In this document: piece after piece, positions 7,923 through 15,271 of the stretch
Layout of the letters: each line of letters opens with the position of its first letter
Numbering within the stretch: position 1 is the stretch's first letter
Assembly: GCA_015056315.1 (NCBI GenBank)
Contig: SVGN01000008.1
Location: 22,864 to 86,863 of the forward strand
Direction of reading: 5' to 3'
From: Clostridiales bacterium
Lineage (GTDB): Bacteria > Bacillota > Clostridia > Christensenellales > Aristaeellaceae
Length of the DNA stretch: 64,000 nucleotides
Made by a program: the position numbers and the translations under genes
The notes under the pieces: generated by a model
Seen by the model: the letters and a program-made list of their open reading frames with translations, nothing else
The model's database searches: none
What the model was told of the DNA's origin: nothing

Positions 7923-8897
7923 TTATTTATCCACCACAGGGTCGTCGCCCCGGGCGTTCAGGTACCGGTCGATAATGAACCGGGGCCGGTGCTTGGATTC
8001 GTTGTAGATCTTGCCCACGTACTCGCCGATCACGCCCAGGGACAGCAGCTGTATGCCGCCGATGAGCCAGATGGAACCCAGCATGCTGGTCCAGCCCGCC
8101 ACGGTGTTGCCGCCCAGCCAGGAAATGAGCGCCCACAGCAGCATGAACAGCGATACCACGAAGATCACGAAGCCAACCGTGGTGATCAGCCGCAGGGGCT
8201 TTACCGAGAAGCTGGTAATGCCATCGATGGCAAAGGCCAGCATCTTTTTGAGGGGGTATTTGCTCTCGCCTGCAAAGCGCTCGCTGCGGTCGTAGTAGAC
8301 CACATCGCTCTGGAAGCCCACCAGCGGCGCAAGCCCGCGCAGGAACAGGTTTACCTCCCGGTACTCCGCCAGTGCGTTCAGCGCCCGGTTGCTCATCAGC
8401 CGGTAGTCGGCATGGTTGTAGGTGATATCCACCCCCAGGCCCTTCATGAGCCGGTAGAAGAACAGCGCCGTTTCCCGCTTGAACCAGGTGTCGGTCTCCC
8501 GCTTGTTGCGTACGCCGTAGACCACCTCGCAGCCTTCGTTGTTCTTCTCCAGAAAGCGATCCATGGCATCCATGTCGTCCTGGAGATCCGCATCCATGGA
8601 GATGGATACATCGCAGCGGTCGCGGGCGGTCATCAGGCCTGCCAGCAGGGCGTTCTGGTGGCCCCGGTTGCGGCTCAGCTTCAGCCCCTCGAACAGCTCG
8701 TTCTCCTTGTGCAGGGCGGTGATCAGCTCCCAGGTGCGGTCCTTGCTGCCATCATCCACCAGCAGCACGCGGCTGTCTTCGGTAATGAGGCCTTTTTCCA
8801 CCAGGCTGTGCATTTTGCTCACCAGCCGTTTGGAGGTCTCGGGAAGCACCTCTTCCTCGTTGTAGCAGGGGATCACGACCATCAAACGTTTTGCCAT
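7923..8897 (-). CDS. GT2 polyprenyl-phosphate glycosyltransferase (GtrB/DPM1-like)
   Basis: A 324-residue family 2 glycosyltransferase. VDDGS is at residues 47-51, the metal-binding DADLQDD at 102-108, and two C-terminal membrane helices lie at about 235-257 and 268-292, the layout of bactoprenol glucosyltransferases. It probably loads a sugar onto undecaprenyl phosphate for later transfer to wall or surface polymers. It starts six bases after the caspase-like gene ends, so the two are co-transcribed. The partner flippase could be the GtrA domain encoded at 3580. Confidence 0.85.
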   Translation of the reverse strand: MAKRLMVVIPCYNEEEVLPETSKRLVSKMHSLVEKGLITEDSRVLLVDDGSKDRTWELITALHKENELFEGLKLSRNRGHQNALLAGLMTARDRCDVSISMDADLQDDMDAMDRFLEKNNEGCEVVYGVRNKRETDTWFKRETALFFYRLMKGLGVDITYNHADYRLMSNRALNALAEYREVNLFLRGLAPLVGFQSDVVYYDRSERFAGESKYPLKKMLAFAIDGITSFSVKPLRLITTVGFVIFVVSLFMLLWALISWLGGNTVAGWTSMLGSIWLIGGIQLLSLGVIGEYVGKIYNESKHRPRFIIDRYLNARGDDPVVDK

Positions 8898-8903
8898 GTG
8901 GGG

Positions 8904-10406
8904 TCAACCTCCTTGATGAATGGTCAGCGGTTGAGATTCCGTCTTGGTGGAATGCTCGTTGGTGTAGGCCGTTACACTGATGCGGTAGGTGCCGGGGGCA
9001 ATGGTCTGGCCGTTTTTCAGTGTGCCGTCCCAGTAAAAGACGCTGCCTGCGGGCTCCAGCTGCATGGGACGGGTGGATTGCTTGTGGCACAGCCGGTGTA
9101 CCGTGTTGCCCTCCTCATCCACGATGCTTACGCTGAGGGAGCAGGGCGCGTCGTGGCTGACGAAGATGCACAGCTCCCGCCCGCTTTCCGGGCTGAAGCT
9201 CTCCGGCACGGAGACGCCGATCACCGGCGGCTCGTTCTCCTGAGGTACGCACAGTACCCGCCCGGCGTGTACGGTCAGCTTGCCGTTCTCGATGGAGAAC
9301 AGCTGCACCAGCACATAGCCGTAGGCATCCTCCGGCAGGTCGCCGATGGTCAGGGTGCGCAGCTTGCGCCCGGCGGATACGGCACCTGCCCGGTCGCCGA
9401 AGAGGGTGAAGCGTTCGGCCTCGTCGTAGATGATCTGCGCCTGATCGAACTGCCACTTGCCTTCCCGCTGGTACACGATCTGGTACCCGATCTGGATGGG
9501 GCGCATGGCGATGAACTCAATGGAGATCTCCGGGGTCTGCCGGCTCAGAATATTGCCGGAGAAGGTAACATCCATCACCGGGGAGCGGGGCCGGTTAGGG
9601 CTCTGCTCCTGCTGGTAGCGGAAGACCACGAAGCTGTCCTTCTGGGGGTATACCTGCGGGGTGGAGGCCGCATGCCCCTGCGACAGGTGCTGGTGCAGCT
9701 CGCTGAGGGTAACGGCACCATCCCGGTTCTGGTCGGCAGGGTAATCGAAGGCGGGGCTGAGGGCCTGGGTAAGCGCCTGGGTAAAGTAGAAAGCGCCCTG
9801 CTCCACACCGCCGCCCTCGCTGCTCCAGTACCAGCTTTCCTCCAGCGCACCGCTGGAGGTGAGCACCTTGAAATCGCCGGAGGTGAAGTGCAGCTCCTGG
9901 GGCAGAAAGCTGAGGCCCTTGCCGATAAAGGCACCGGAGTTGCAGGCATCCAGAATGATCACCTTGGTGCCCCCGATGCCCTCGAAGGCGGCCTCCAGCT
10001 GTGCGGGCGTGATGGCGCTCTCCACGGTGCCATCGCTGAGCAGCAGCTGCGGCTCGATGCCGTTTTCCGGGTCGTACAGCCCGTGGGTGCTGATGTAGAG
10101 ATAGCTCACATCCTCGGGCCCGGCCTGACCGAAGGCGCTTTGGATCAGCTCCGTAAGCTGCTGGGGGGAGGTGACGGGCTCCGGCGGCAGTAGGATGCTC
10201 TCAAAGGCCACCGCCGCATGCTGGAACATCTCCTGTACCGCATGCACATTGTTGGTGGAGCTGGGGTAGGCGCTGGGGCGGGATACGAACTCGTCCACGC
10301 CGATGAGCAGCGCCCGCTCCTTGCGCTCTTCGGTCTGGGAAGCGAGGGCGGCAGGCAGCAGCAATACAAGCAGCAGACACATCAGCGCCGCAGCCATTCT
10401 GCGCAT
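8904..10406 (-). CDS. Secreted caspase-family (C14) protease with EF-hand loop
   Basis: A 500-residue protein with a signal peptide (MRRMAAALMCLLL..ALA, cleavage near residue 22). The caspase-like fold follows: RALLIGVDEF, the catalytic His108 in YISTHGLY and the catalytic Cys155 in ILDACNSGAF. A canonical calcium loop DQNRDGAVTLSE occupies residues 225-236. The last 200 residues form predicted beta domains. I take the ATG at 10406, with AAGGGAG ten bases upstream, over a GTG at 10415. It lies between the CHAP amidase and GT2 genes in one minus-strand run. Predicted: an exported, possibly calcium-controlled Arg/Lys- or Asp-specific protease; substrate unknown. Confidence 0.85.
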   Translation of the reverse strand: MRRMAAALMCLLLVLLLPAALASQTEERKERALLIGVDEFVSRPSAYPSSTNNVHAVQEMFQHAAVAFESILLPPEPVTSPQQLTELIQSAFGQAGPEDVSYLYISTHGLYDPENGIEPQLLLSDGTVESAITPAQLEAAFEGIGGTKVIILDACNSGAFIGKGLSFLPQELHFTSGDFKVLTSSGALEESWYWSSEGGGVEQGAFYFTQALTQALSPAFDYPADQNRDGAVTLSELHQHLSQGHAASTPQVYPQKDSFVVFRYQQEQSPNRPRSPVMDVTFSGNILSRQTPEISIEFIAMRPIQIGYQIVYQREGKWQFDQAQIIYDEAERFTLFGDRAGAVSAGRKLRTLTIGDLPEDAYGYVLVQLFSIENGKLTVHAGRVLCVPQENEPPVIGVSVPESFSPESGRELCIFVSHDAPCSLSVSIVDEEGNTVHRLCHKQSTRPMQLEPAGSVFYWDGTLKNGQTIAPGTYRISVTAYTNEHSTKTESQPLTIHQGG

Positions 10407-10514
10407 CGGCCTCACGCTCCCTTCTTGCCATGCCCGGCGGCAGGGCTCTATTGTACACCATAATACCGGCTTCGTACAGCCTCGGGGCCCGCAGGGAAGA
10501 ACTTACCGATTCGG

Positions 10515-11495
10515 CTATTCCGTAACCTTCCAGTTCTCCGGGGTATCGAAGCGCTTCTTTTTGAGCCTCTCCTCAATGGCTCGCTGGGTATACAGGTTGG
10601 CGATGCCGTTGGGGTTTGCCTCATGCATGGCCTTCTGCTGAAAGAGCATCACGGCGGCGCGGGTGTTGCTGCCGTAGGTGCCGGTCAGGTGCCGCTCCTC
10701 CAGGTAGCCCAGCTCGCACAGGGCCTGCTGCAGCAGGAGCACCTTGTCGCCGGTGTTGCCAAAGCGCATGGTGGTGCCCAGTATGTCTTCGCAAAGGCCG
10801 TAGCCCAGCACCTGGCTGTCGTCCAGGGGGTAATGGTTGCGCTGCACCCGGTCGGGGTTGTTGCCCTCCAGCACATGCACATAGAGCTGGCCGTCCTCAT
10901 GGCGGGCGGTGAACTCCACCAGCGCCACGTGCTCGGTATCGCCTGCGGCGTTGTAGCTGAAAAACATCAGGTCGCCGGAGCGGGGCACGTACTCGTTCTT
11001 CATCAGGTTGCGATCCATGTGGGTGAGCCACTGGGGGCCCCAATCCGGGCATACCGCCTTGCGGAAGAGAAAGCGCCCCCGGGCAATGAACCATTCCTTG
11101 CCGGTGTTCTGGCCGCTGTAGTTGGGGTAGACGCTGTTCAGCAGCTCAAGGCCGTGCTGCAGATCGGTCTGGTTCACGCACCAGCATACGAACTCAGCGC
11201 ACCAGGCAGCGTTAGGGTCGCCCGCCCACTCGCCGTATTTGCTGTAGTTGTTGCCGCCTTCCAGATAGCCCAGCTCGGCCCGGGCCACGTTCAGCAGCAG
11301 CTCCACAAAGGCGGGGCGCTCCGGCTCGGGCAGCACCTGCCACCCCTCGGGGATCTCCAACGGGGGCATGGGCACGCCCTCGTTGGCCTCCGCTGCGGTG
11401 AGCAGATCGGGGATCTCAGCGGGCGCAAGGGGCTCTGCCATGGCGGGCAGCATGCCCAGCACCATGAGCAGACACAGGCAAAGGAACCGTTTCAT
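10515..11495 (-). CDS. Secreted CHAP-type amidase with peptidoglycan-binding domain
   Basis: A 326-residue protein with a signal peptide ending near AMA-EP (residue 20). A cysteine amidase domain of CHAP/NlpC type spans about 66-240: Cys99 in AAWCAEFVCW and His189 in TEHVALVEF are the probable catalytic pair. A PG_binding_1 repeat (LRFGNTGDKVLLLQQAL-like, with TYGSNTRAAVMLFQ) covers about 244-318. It should cut peptide bonds in peptidoglycan or its cross-bridges. The ATG at 11495 starts the signal peptide, which closely resembles that of the preceding binding protein (MKRFLC). AAGGAGG lies 12 bases upstream. Confidence 0.85.
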   Translation of the reverse strand: MKRFLCLCLLMVLGMLPAMAEPLAPAEIPDLLTAAEANEGVPMPPLEIPEGWQVLPEPERPAFVELLLNVARAELGYLEGGNNYSKYGEWAGDPNAAWCAEFVCWCVNQTDLQHGLELLNSVYPNYSGQNTGKEWFIARGRFLFRKAVCPDWGPQWLTHMDRNLMKNEYVPRSGDLMFFSYNAAGDTEHVALVEFTARHEDGQLYVHVLEGNNPDRVQRNHYPLDDSQVLGYGLCEDILGTTMRFGNTGDKVLLLQQALCELGYLEERHLTGTYGSNTRAAVMLFQQKAMHEANPNGIANLYTQRAIEERLKKKRFDTPENWKVTE

Positions 11496-11526
11496 GGTCG
11501 GTAGGGGCCTCCTTGTGGGGTCAGGA

Positions 11527-13065
11527 TCAGCGGCCAAAGGCCTCGATGCCGCGCAAAAGCTCAAACTCGCGTATGGAGCGCACGGTGGTGAACATCTTTC
11601 GGGTCAGTATGGCGCCGGAGCGGTAGAACAGGCAGATGAAGGGCACATCGTTGGCAAACTGCTGCTGGATGGCACCGGTGGTGTAGGCAAAATCGTTCTG
11701 CTCCTCCTGGGTGCGCAGGGTATCGATCAGGCTGGTCATCTCGGAGGAAAGGTAGCGGCAGTAGTTCTGCTTGTTGCCCTTGCGCAGAAAGAAGCCGTAA
11801 TCCGGCACCACATCCATCTGGAAGGCGCACAGCACCATATCGAAGGAGCCCGCCTCCAGCGTCTCCAGCGTTTCGCCGTAGGTCATGGCGGTCACCTTGC
11901 TGGAGACCTTGATCTGCGCCAGCATATCGGCGATCATGTTGGCGGTCTCAAAGCGCACATCGTTTTCCGGATCCTCGTATACATAGAGGCGCACGTGCAG
12001 GTTGCGCTTTTTGCCGTCCACCACCTTGTCGAGTATGTTGTCGCTGTCGGTATCGGTCCAGCCCGCCTCCTCCAAAAGCTGCATGGCTTTTTCCGGGTTG
12101 TAGGTAAAGGCGTTCTCCTGGTCGTAATACAGCCAGCTGTCGGAGGGCACGGGGGTATCGGCATCAACGGTCATGCCCATGTACACGTTCTGGGCAATGA
12201 GCTTTTTGTTAATGGCGTAGCGGAAGGCCTGCCGCACACGCACATCCTCGAATTCCAGCTGCTCGTTGTTGAACAGGAGCACCTCCAGCTGGCGGGTGGA
12301 GTAGGCGATGGACAGGGAGCTGATGCCGCTTTTGTACTGGGCGGCGGCCACCGAACGGGTGATGGCCGTATCCACACGGCCGTACTCGTAATCGGTGATC
12401 AGCTCTTTGTTGCTGGGGTAGAACATGGCCATGATCTCCTGCACCTGGGGCTGGGTCTGCCACCAGTTGGGGTTGGCCACCAGCCACATATGGCTGCCCG
12501 GCGTAAACTCCCGGATCTGGTAAGGGCCGGTGCCCAGCGCGCCGGGGGTCTCGGTCTGGGTCCGGTGCACCACGGGGAAGGTCATGCTGTAGAGCACGCC
12601 GTAATAATCCCGCTTGGCCTTGACCACCACGGTGCGCTCATCCGGCGCTTCGAAGCCGGAGACCGTGTAGCGCATGTTCTGGTAAAAGCCCTTATCCTCC
12701 ACATCCGCATTGGCAAGGGTGAGGATGTAGTTGCCGGAGGCAGCCACATCGGCAGCGGTCAGCGGCGTACCGTCGGAGAAGGTGATGTTCTCCCGCAGGG
12801 TAAAGGTCCAGGTATTGCCGCCGCCGGTCTCTGCCCAGCTCTCCGCCAGCAGCGGCTGGGGGATGCCGTTATCATCCAGGGTGACGAGGCTTTCGTAGAC
12901 CATGTTGTACAGGGATACCACATCCCGCTCCTGGGGGATCAGCGGACGGATCTCGTACGTACGGCTGCTGACCAGACCGATGATCAGCGAATCCTGCACG
13001 TTTTCGCCAAGGGCTGCCGCAGGCAGCAGCATAACGCACAGAAGCAGACAGAGGAAACGTTTCAT
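11527..13065 (-). CDS. ABC transporter substrate-binding protein, family 5 (OppA/DppA-like)
   Basis: A 512-residue periplasmic-binding-type protein. After a signal peptide (cleavage near ALG-EN, residue 20) come the family 5 hallmarks: MVYESLVTLDDNG, AESWAE, WTFTLRENITFSDGTPLTAADV and LGTGPYQIREF. The family binds oligopeptides, nickel or sugars for uptake. No permease or ATPase gene is adjacent; it sits among wall-hydrolase genes, so it may bind released muropeptides (inference). There is no lipobox cysteine, unusual for a cell-surface binding protein of a Gram-positive. The ATG overlaps the transglycosylase stop by four bases. Confidence 0.85.
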   Translation of the reverse strand: MKRFLCLLLCVMLLPAAALGENVQDSLIIGLVSSRTYEIRPLIPQERDVVSLYNMVYESLVTLDDNGIPQPLLAESWAETGGGNTWTFTLRENITFSDGTPLTAADVAASGNYILTLANADVEDKGFYQNMRYTVSGFEAPDERTVVVKAKRDYYGVLYSMTFPVVHRTQTETPGALGTGPYQIREFTPGSHMWLVANPNWWQTQPQVQEIMAMFYPSNKELITDYEYGRVDTAITRSVAAAQYKSGISSLSIAYSTRQLEVLLFNNEQLEFEDVRVRQAFRYAINKKLIAQNVYMGMTVDADTPVPSDSWLYYDQENAFTYNPEKAMQLLEEAGWTDTDSDNILDKVVDGKKRNLHVRLYVYEDPENDVRFETANMIADMLAQIKVSSKVTAMTYGETLETLEAGSFDMVLCAFQMDVVPDYGFFLRKGNKQNYCRYLSSEMTSLIDTLRTQEEQNDFAYTTGAIQQQFANDVPFICLFYRSGAILTRKMFTTVRSIREFELLRGIEAFGR

Positions 13066-14627
13066 AGCTCACCCTCCGGGGTCTCATAGTACAGGCGCTT
13101 GTAGGCGGCAAAATCCCTAAGAACGCGCCGGGCGTAGGTCTGTGTATCGCCATAGGGGATGTTGTCCAGGGGAATGGTGCGGTTATCGGCAGAATACAGG
13201 GAGTTGTTGAGCCAGTTCTGCACGTTGGTGGGGCCTGCGTTGTAGGCTGCCGCCACCAGGATGGGGTCGCCGGCAAAGCGCTGGCTCAGCTCGCCCAGAT
13301 AGTAGCACCCGAAACGGATGTTGGTCTCCGGGTCGTAGAGCATATCGTGGTTGTAGCCGGGTATCTCCAGCGCCCGGTTGACATAGGTGCCCGTATCCGG
13401 GCGGATCTGCATCAGCCCCATGGCATCGGCGCTGCTCTTTACGCTGGGCCGGAAGGAGCTTTCGTTGAGCACGATGGAGGCCACGAATGCCGGGTGCAGG
13501 TTGTACTGCTCCGCCTGGGCTTCGATCAGCTCCCGGTAATGGTAGGGGTGCTCATCCACCACCTGCTGGGCTGCCTGCTGACGGGCCACATACACTTTTT
13601 CCAGCTCCTTGGCGGTGGTGATGCGGTTCAGCCACAGAAACACCGCCAGCAGCAGCACCAGCGAGGTAAGCACGCCCAGCCAGGGAAAACGGGGGCGGGC
13701 AGCCATTTCATCGTCGGTAACGGTGTAGGGGCCGGGTTCGGCCGCGGGAGCCTCGGGGGCCGGTTGCAGGTAGCGCTGAACGGCGCTCATACGGGCTGCC
13801 TGCCGGTCGGGGCCCGGGGCGGTGGACTGGGGCATAGTGCCCCGGAAGGGCGGATAGGCTCGGTTGCCTGCGGTACGGGCGGCGTGCTGCTGCTCCGGCA
13901 GCACAGACATGGCACCACGCCGCTTGCGCAGCCGATCCAGCTCCTGCTCCGCATCGATGCGGCGCTGCTCCTCCAGCAGCTCTGCCGGGTAGCCTGCGGC
14001 GGCGTATACATCCGCCTGGCGGAGAGGCTTTTCTTCCCGCTTGGGGGCGTAGCCGTACAGCGGTTTGCTCTGCGGCTCGGCCTCCTGGGGCGGGGCAGCC
14101 TGCACCCGGGGCGCGGGCGGGCGGCGTACGCTGTCGGGGGTCAGGTTCTGCTGGGCCACCCGCAGCCACTCCGGCAGCTCCAGCTCGGCAGGCTTTTCGA
14201 AGCTGGAACCATCCTCGGTAACGATCTGAGCCCGGCGGCGGGTGCGTTCCCGCTTGGGCGTTTCTTCGGTACCCGTATCGGTGCTGCTGTCTCCGGCAGC
14301 GGCCTTTTCGGCGGCTTCTGGCGCGGCAGCCTGCTGGGCGACCTCGGCCTTGGGGGTCTCTCTGCGGCGCTGCATATTTTCCGGCACCAGGAAGGGGCTG
14401 TCCTCAGCCACATCGGGCGAGACCGTACGGGCGATCTCCGGCGCATCCTCGCCGGGCAGATCGGGCTCCGCCCGGTGACGGATGTTGGGCTGCTGCTGCC
14501 GCTTTTCGCCGATGTTCTGCGCCTGCCTGCGGCGCAGCCCCTCTGCAACGGTATTCACATAAGACCAGTCCGTAGGGGGCACATCATCGTCGATGAGGCT
14601 GCGGCGCTGGGGTTCGGTAGGATTCAT
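13062..14627 (-). CDS. Membrane-anchored lytic transglycosylase (SLT domain)
   Basis: A 521-residue protein. Residues 1-310 are disordered and charged (Arg, Gln, Glu, Pro), a membrane helix lies at about 313-335, and an SLT domain follows with catalytic Glu389 in VLNESSFRP and then GLMQIRPDT and AAYNAGPTNVQNW. It should cleave glycan strands of peptidoglycan from outside the membrane. The long cytosolic tail is unusual for this family and may dock to division or replication proteins (inference). The ATG at 14627 has AAAGGAG five bases upstream and overlaps the coaE stop by four bases; its own stop overlaps the next start likewise. Confidence 0.85.
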   Translation of the reverse strand: MNPTEPQRRSLIDDDVPPTDWSYVNTVAEGLRRRQAQNIGEKRQQQPNIRHRAEPDLPGEDAPEIARTVSPDVAEDSPFLVPENMQRRRETPKAEVAQQAAAPEAAEKAAAGDSSTDTGTEETPKRERTRRRAQIVTEDGSSFEKPAELELPEWLRVAQQNLTPDSVRRPPAPRVQAAPPQEAEPQSKPLYGYAPKREEKPLRQADVYAAAGYPAELLEEQRRIDAEQELDRLRKRRGAMSVLPEQQHAARTAGNRAYPPFRGTMPQSTAPGPDRQAARMSAVQRYLQPAPEAPAAEPGPYTVTDDEMAARPRFPWLGVLTSLVLLLAVFLWLNRITTAKELEKVYVARQQAAQQVVDEHPYHYRELIEAQAEQYNLHPAFVASIVLNESSFRPSVKSSADAMGLMQIRPDTGTYVNRALEIPGYNHDMLYDPETNIRFGCYYLGELSQRFAGDPILVAAAYNAGPTNVQNWLNNSLYSADNRTIPLDNIPYGDTQTYARRVLRDFAAYKRLYYETPEGEL

Positions 14628-15238
14628 TGGTTCTCCTTTCGGGCTGCGGTCAGCCAAAGGTGGTAGAGCGTTTCAACTTCTTTTTCCAGCTCGGGGAGGG
14701 GCAGGTCGGTATCCAGCACGATGTCGCTCCGGGCAGCCTTTTCGGCTACCGGCATCTGGCTCCGGATGCGCCCGAGGGCTTCCTCCCGGGTGTATTGGTT
14801 GCGGCTCTGCATGCGCAGGATCTGTACCTCCTCGGGGGCGGTGGCGCATACGGTCACATCCGCAAGACGCTGGGCACCCACTTCAAAAAGCAGAGGCACA
14901 TCCAATACGACGATCGAAGCGCCGCTTTCCCGGCAGGCGGCGATGCCGCTTTCCAGCCGGGCGATCACCATCGGGTGAGTGATGGCGTTGAGGGTCTCCA
15001 GCGCTGCCTTGTTGCCGAACACGATAGCAGCCAGCGCCTTGCGGTCGAGGGTACCGTCGGGCAAAAATACCTTCGGCCCGAATGCCTCCCGGATGGCGGG
15101 CAGGGCAGGGCCGCCGGGAGCGGTCAGGCCGCGGCTGATCTCGTCCGCATCCAGCACGGTGGCGCCCAGGGCCCGGAGCATACCGGCAACGGTGGTTTTT
15201 CCGCAGGCGATGCCGCCTGTAAGGCCAATAATGAGCAT
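14624..15238 (-). CDS. coaE: Dephospho-CoA kinase
   Basis: A 204-residue P-loop kinase that phosphorylates the ribose 3' position of dephospho-CoA, the last step of coenzyme A synthesis. The P-loop GGIACGKTT is at residues 8-16; LDADEISRGLTAPG and the lid region with VCATAPEEVQ..RMQSRNQYTREEA follow as in CoaE. AAGGAGG is six bases before the ATG. It lies 33 bases after polA; polA-coaE linkage is common in Bacillota, and the lytic transglycosylase gene overlaps its end. Confidence 0.95.
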   Translation of the reverse strand: MLIIGLTGGIACGKTTVAGMLRALGATVLDADEISRGLTAPGGPALPAIREAFGPKVFLPDGTLDRKALAAIVFGNKAALETLNAITHPMVIARLESGIAACRESGASIVVLDVPLLFEVGAQRLADVTVCATAPEEVQILRMQSRNQYTREEALGRIRSQMPVAEKAARSDIVLDTDLPLPELEKEVETLYHLWLTAARKENQ

Positions 15239-15271
15239 AAGCCGCCTCCTTGGCTGTGAAAAATGAGGGGA

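Noticed and set aside
7418..11495. Remnant prophage around the holin and CHAP genes
   Set aside because: No integrase, capsid, tail or replication genes and no attachment repeats were seen; the genes run in line with polA-coaE and carry signal peptides of host style.
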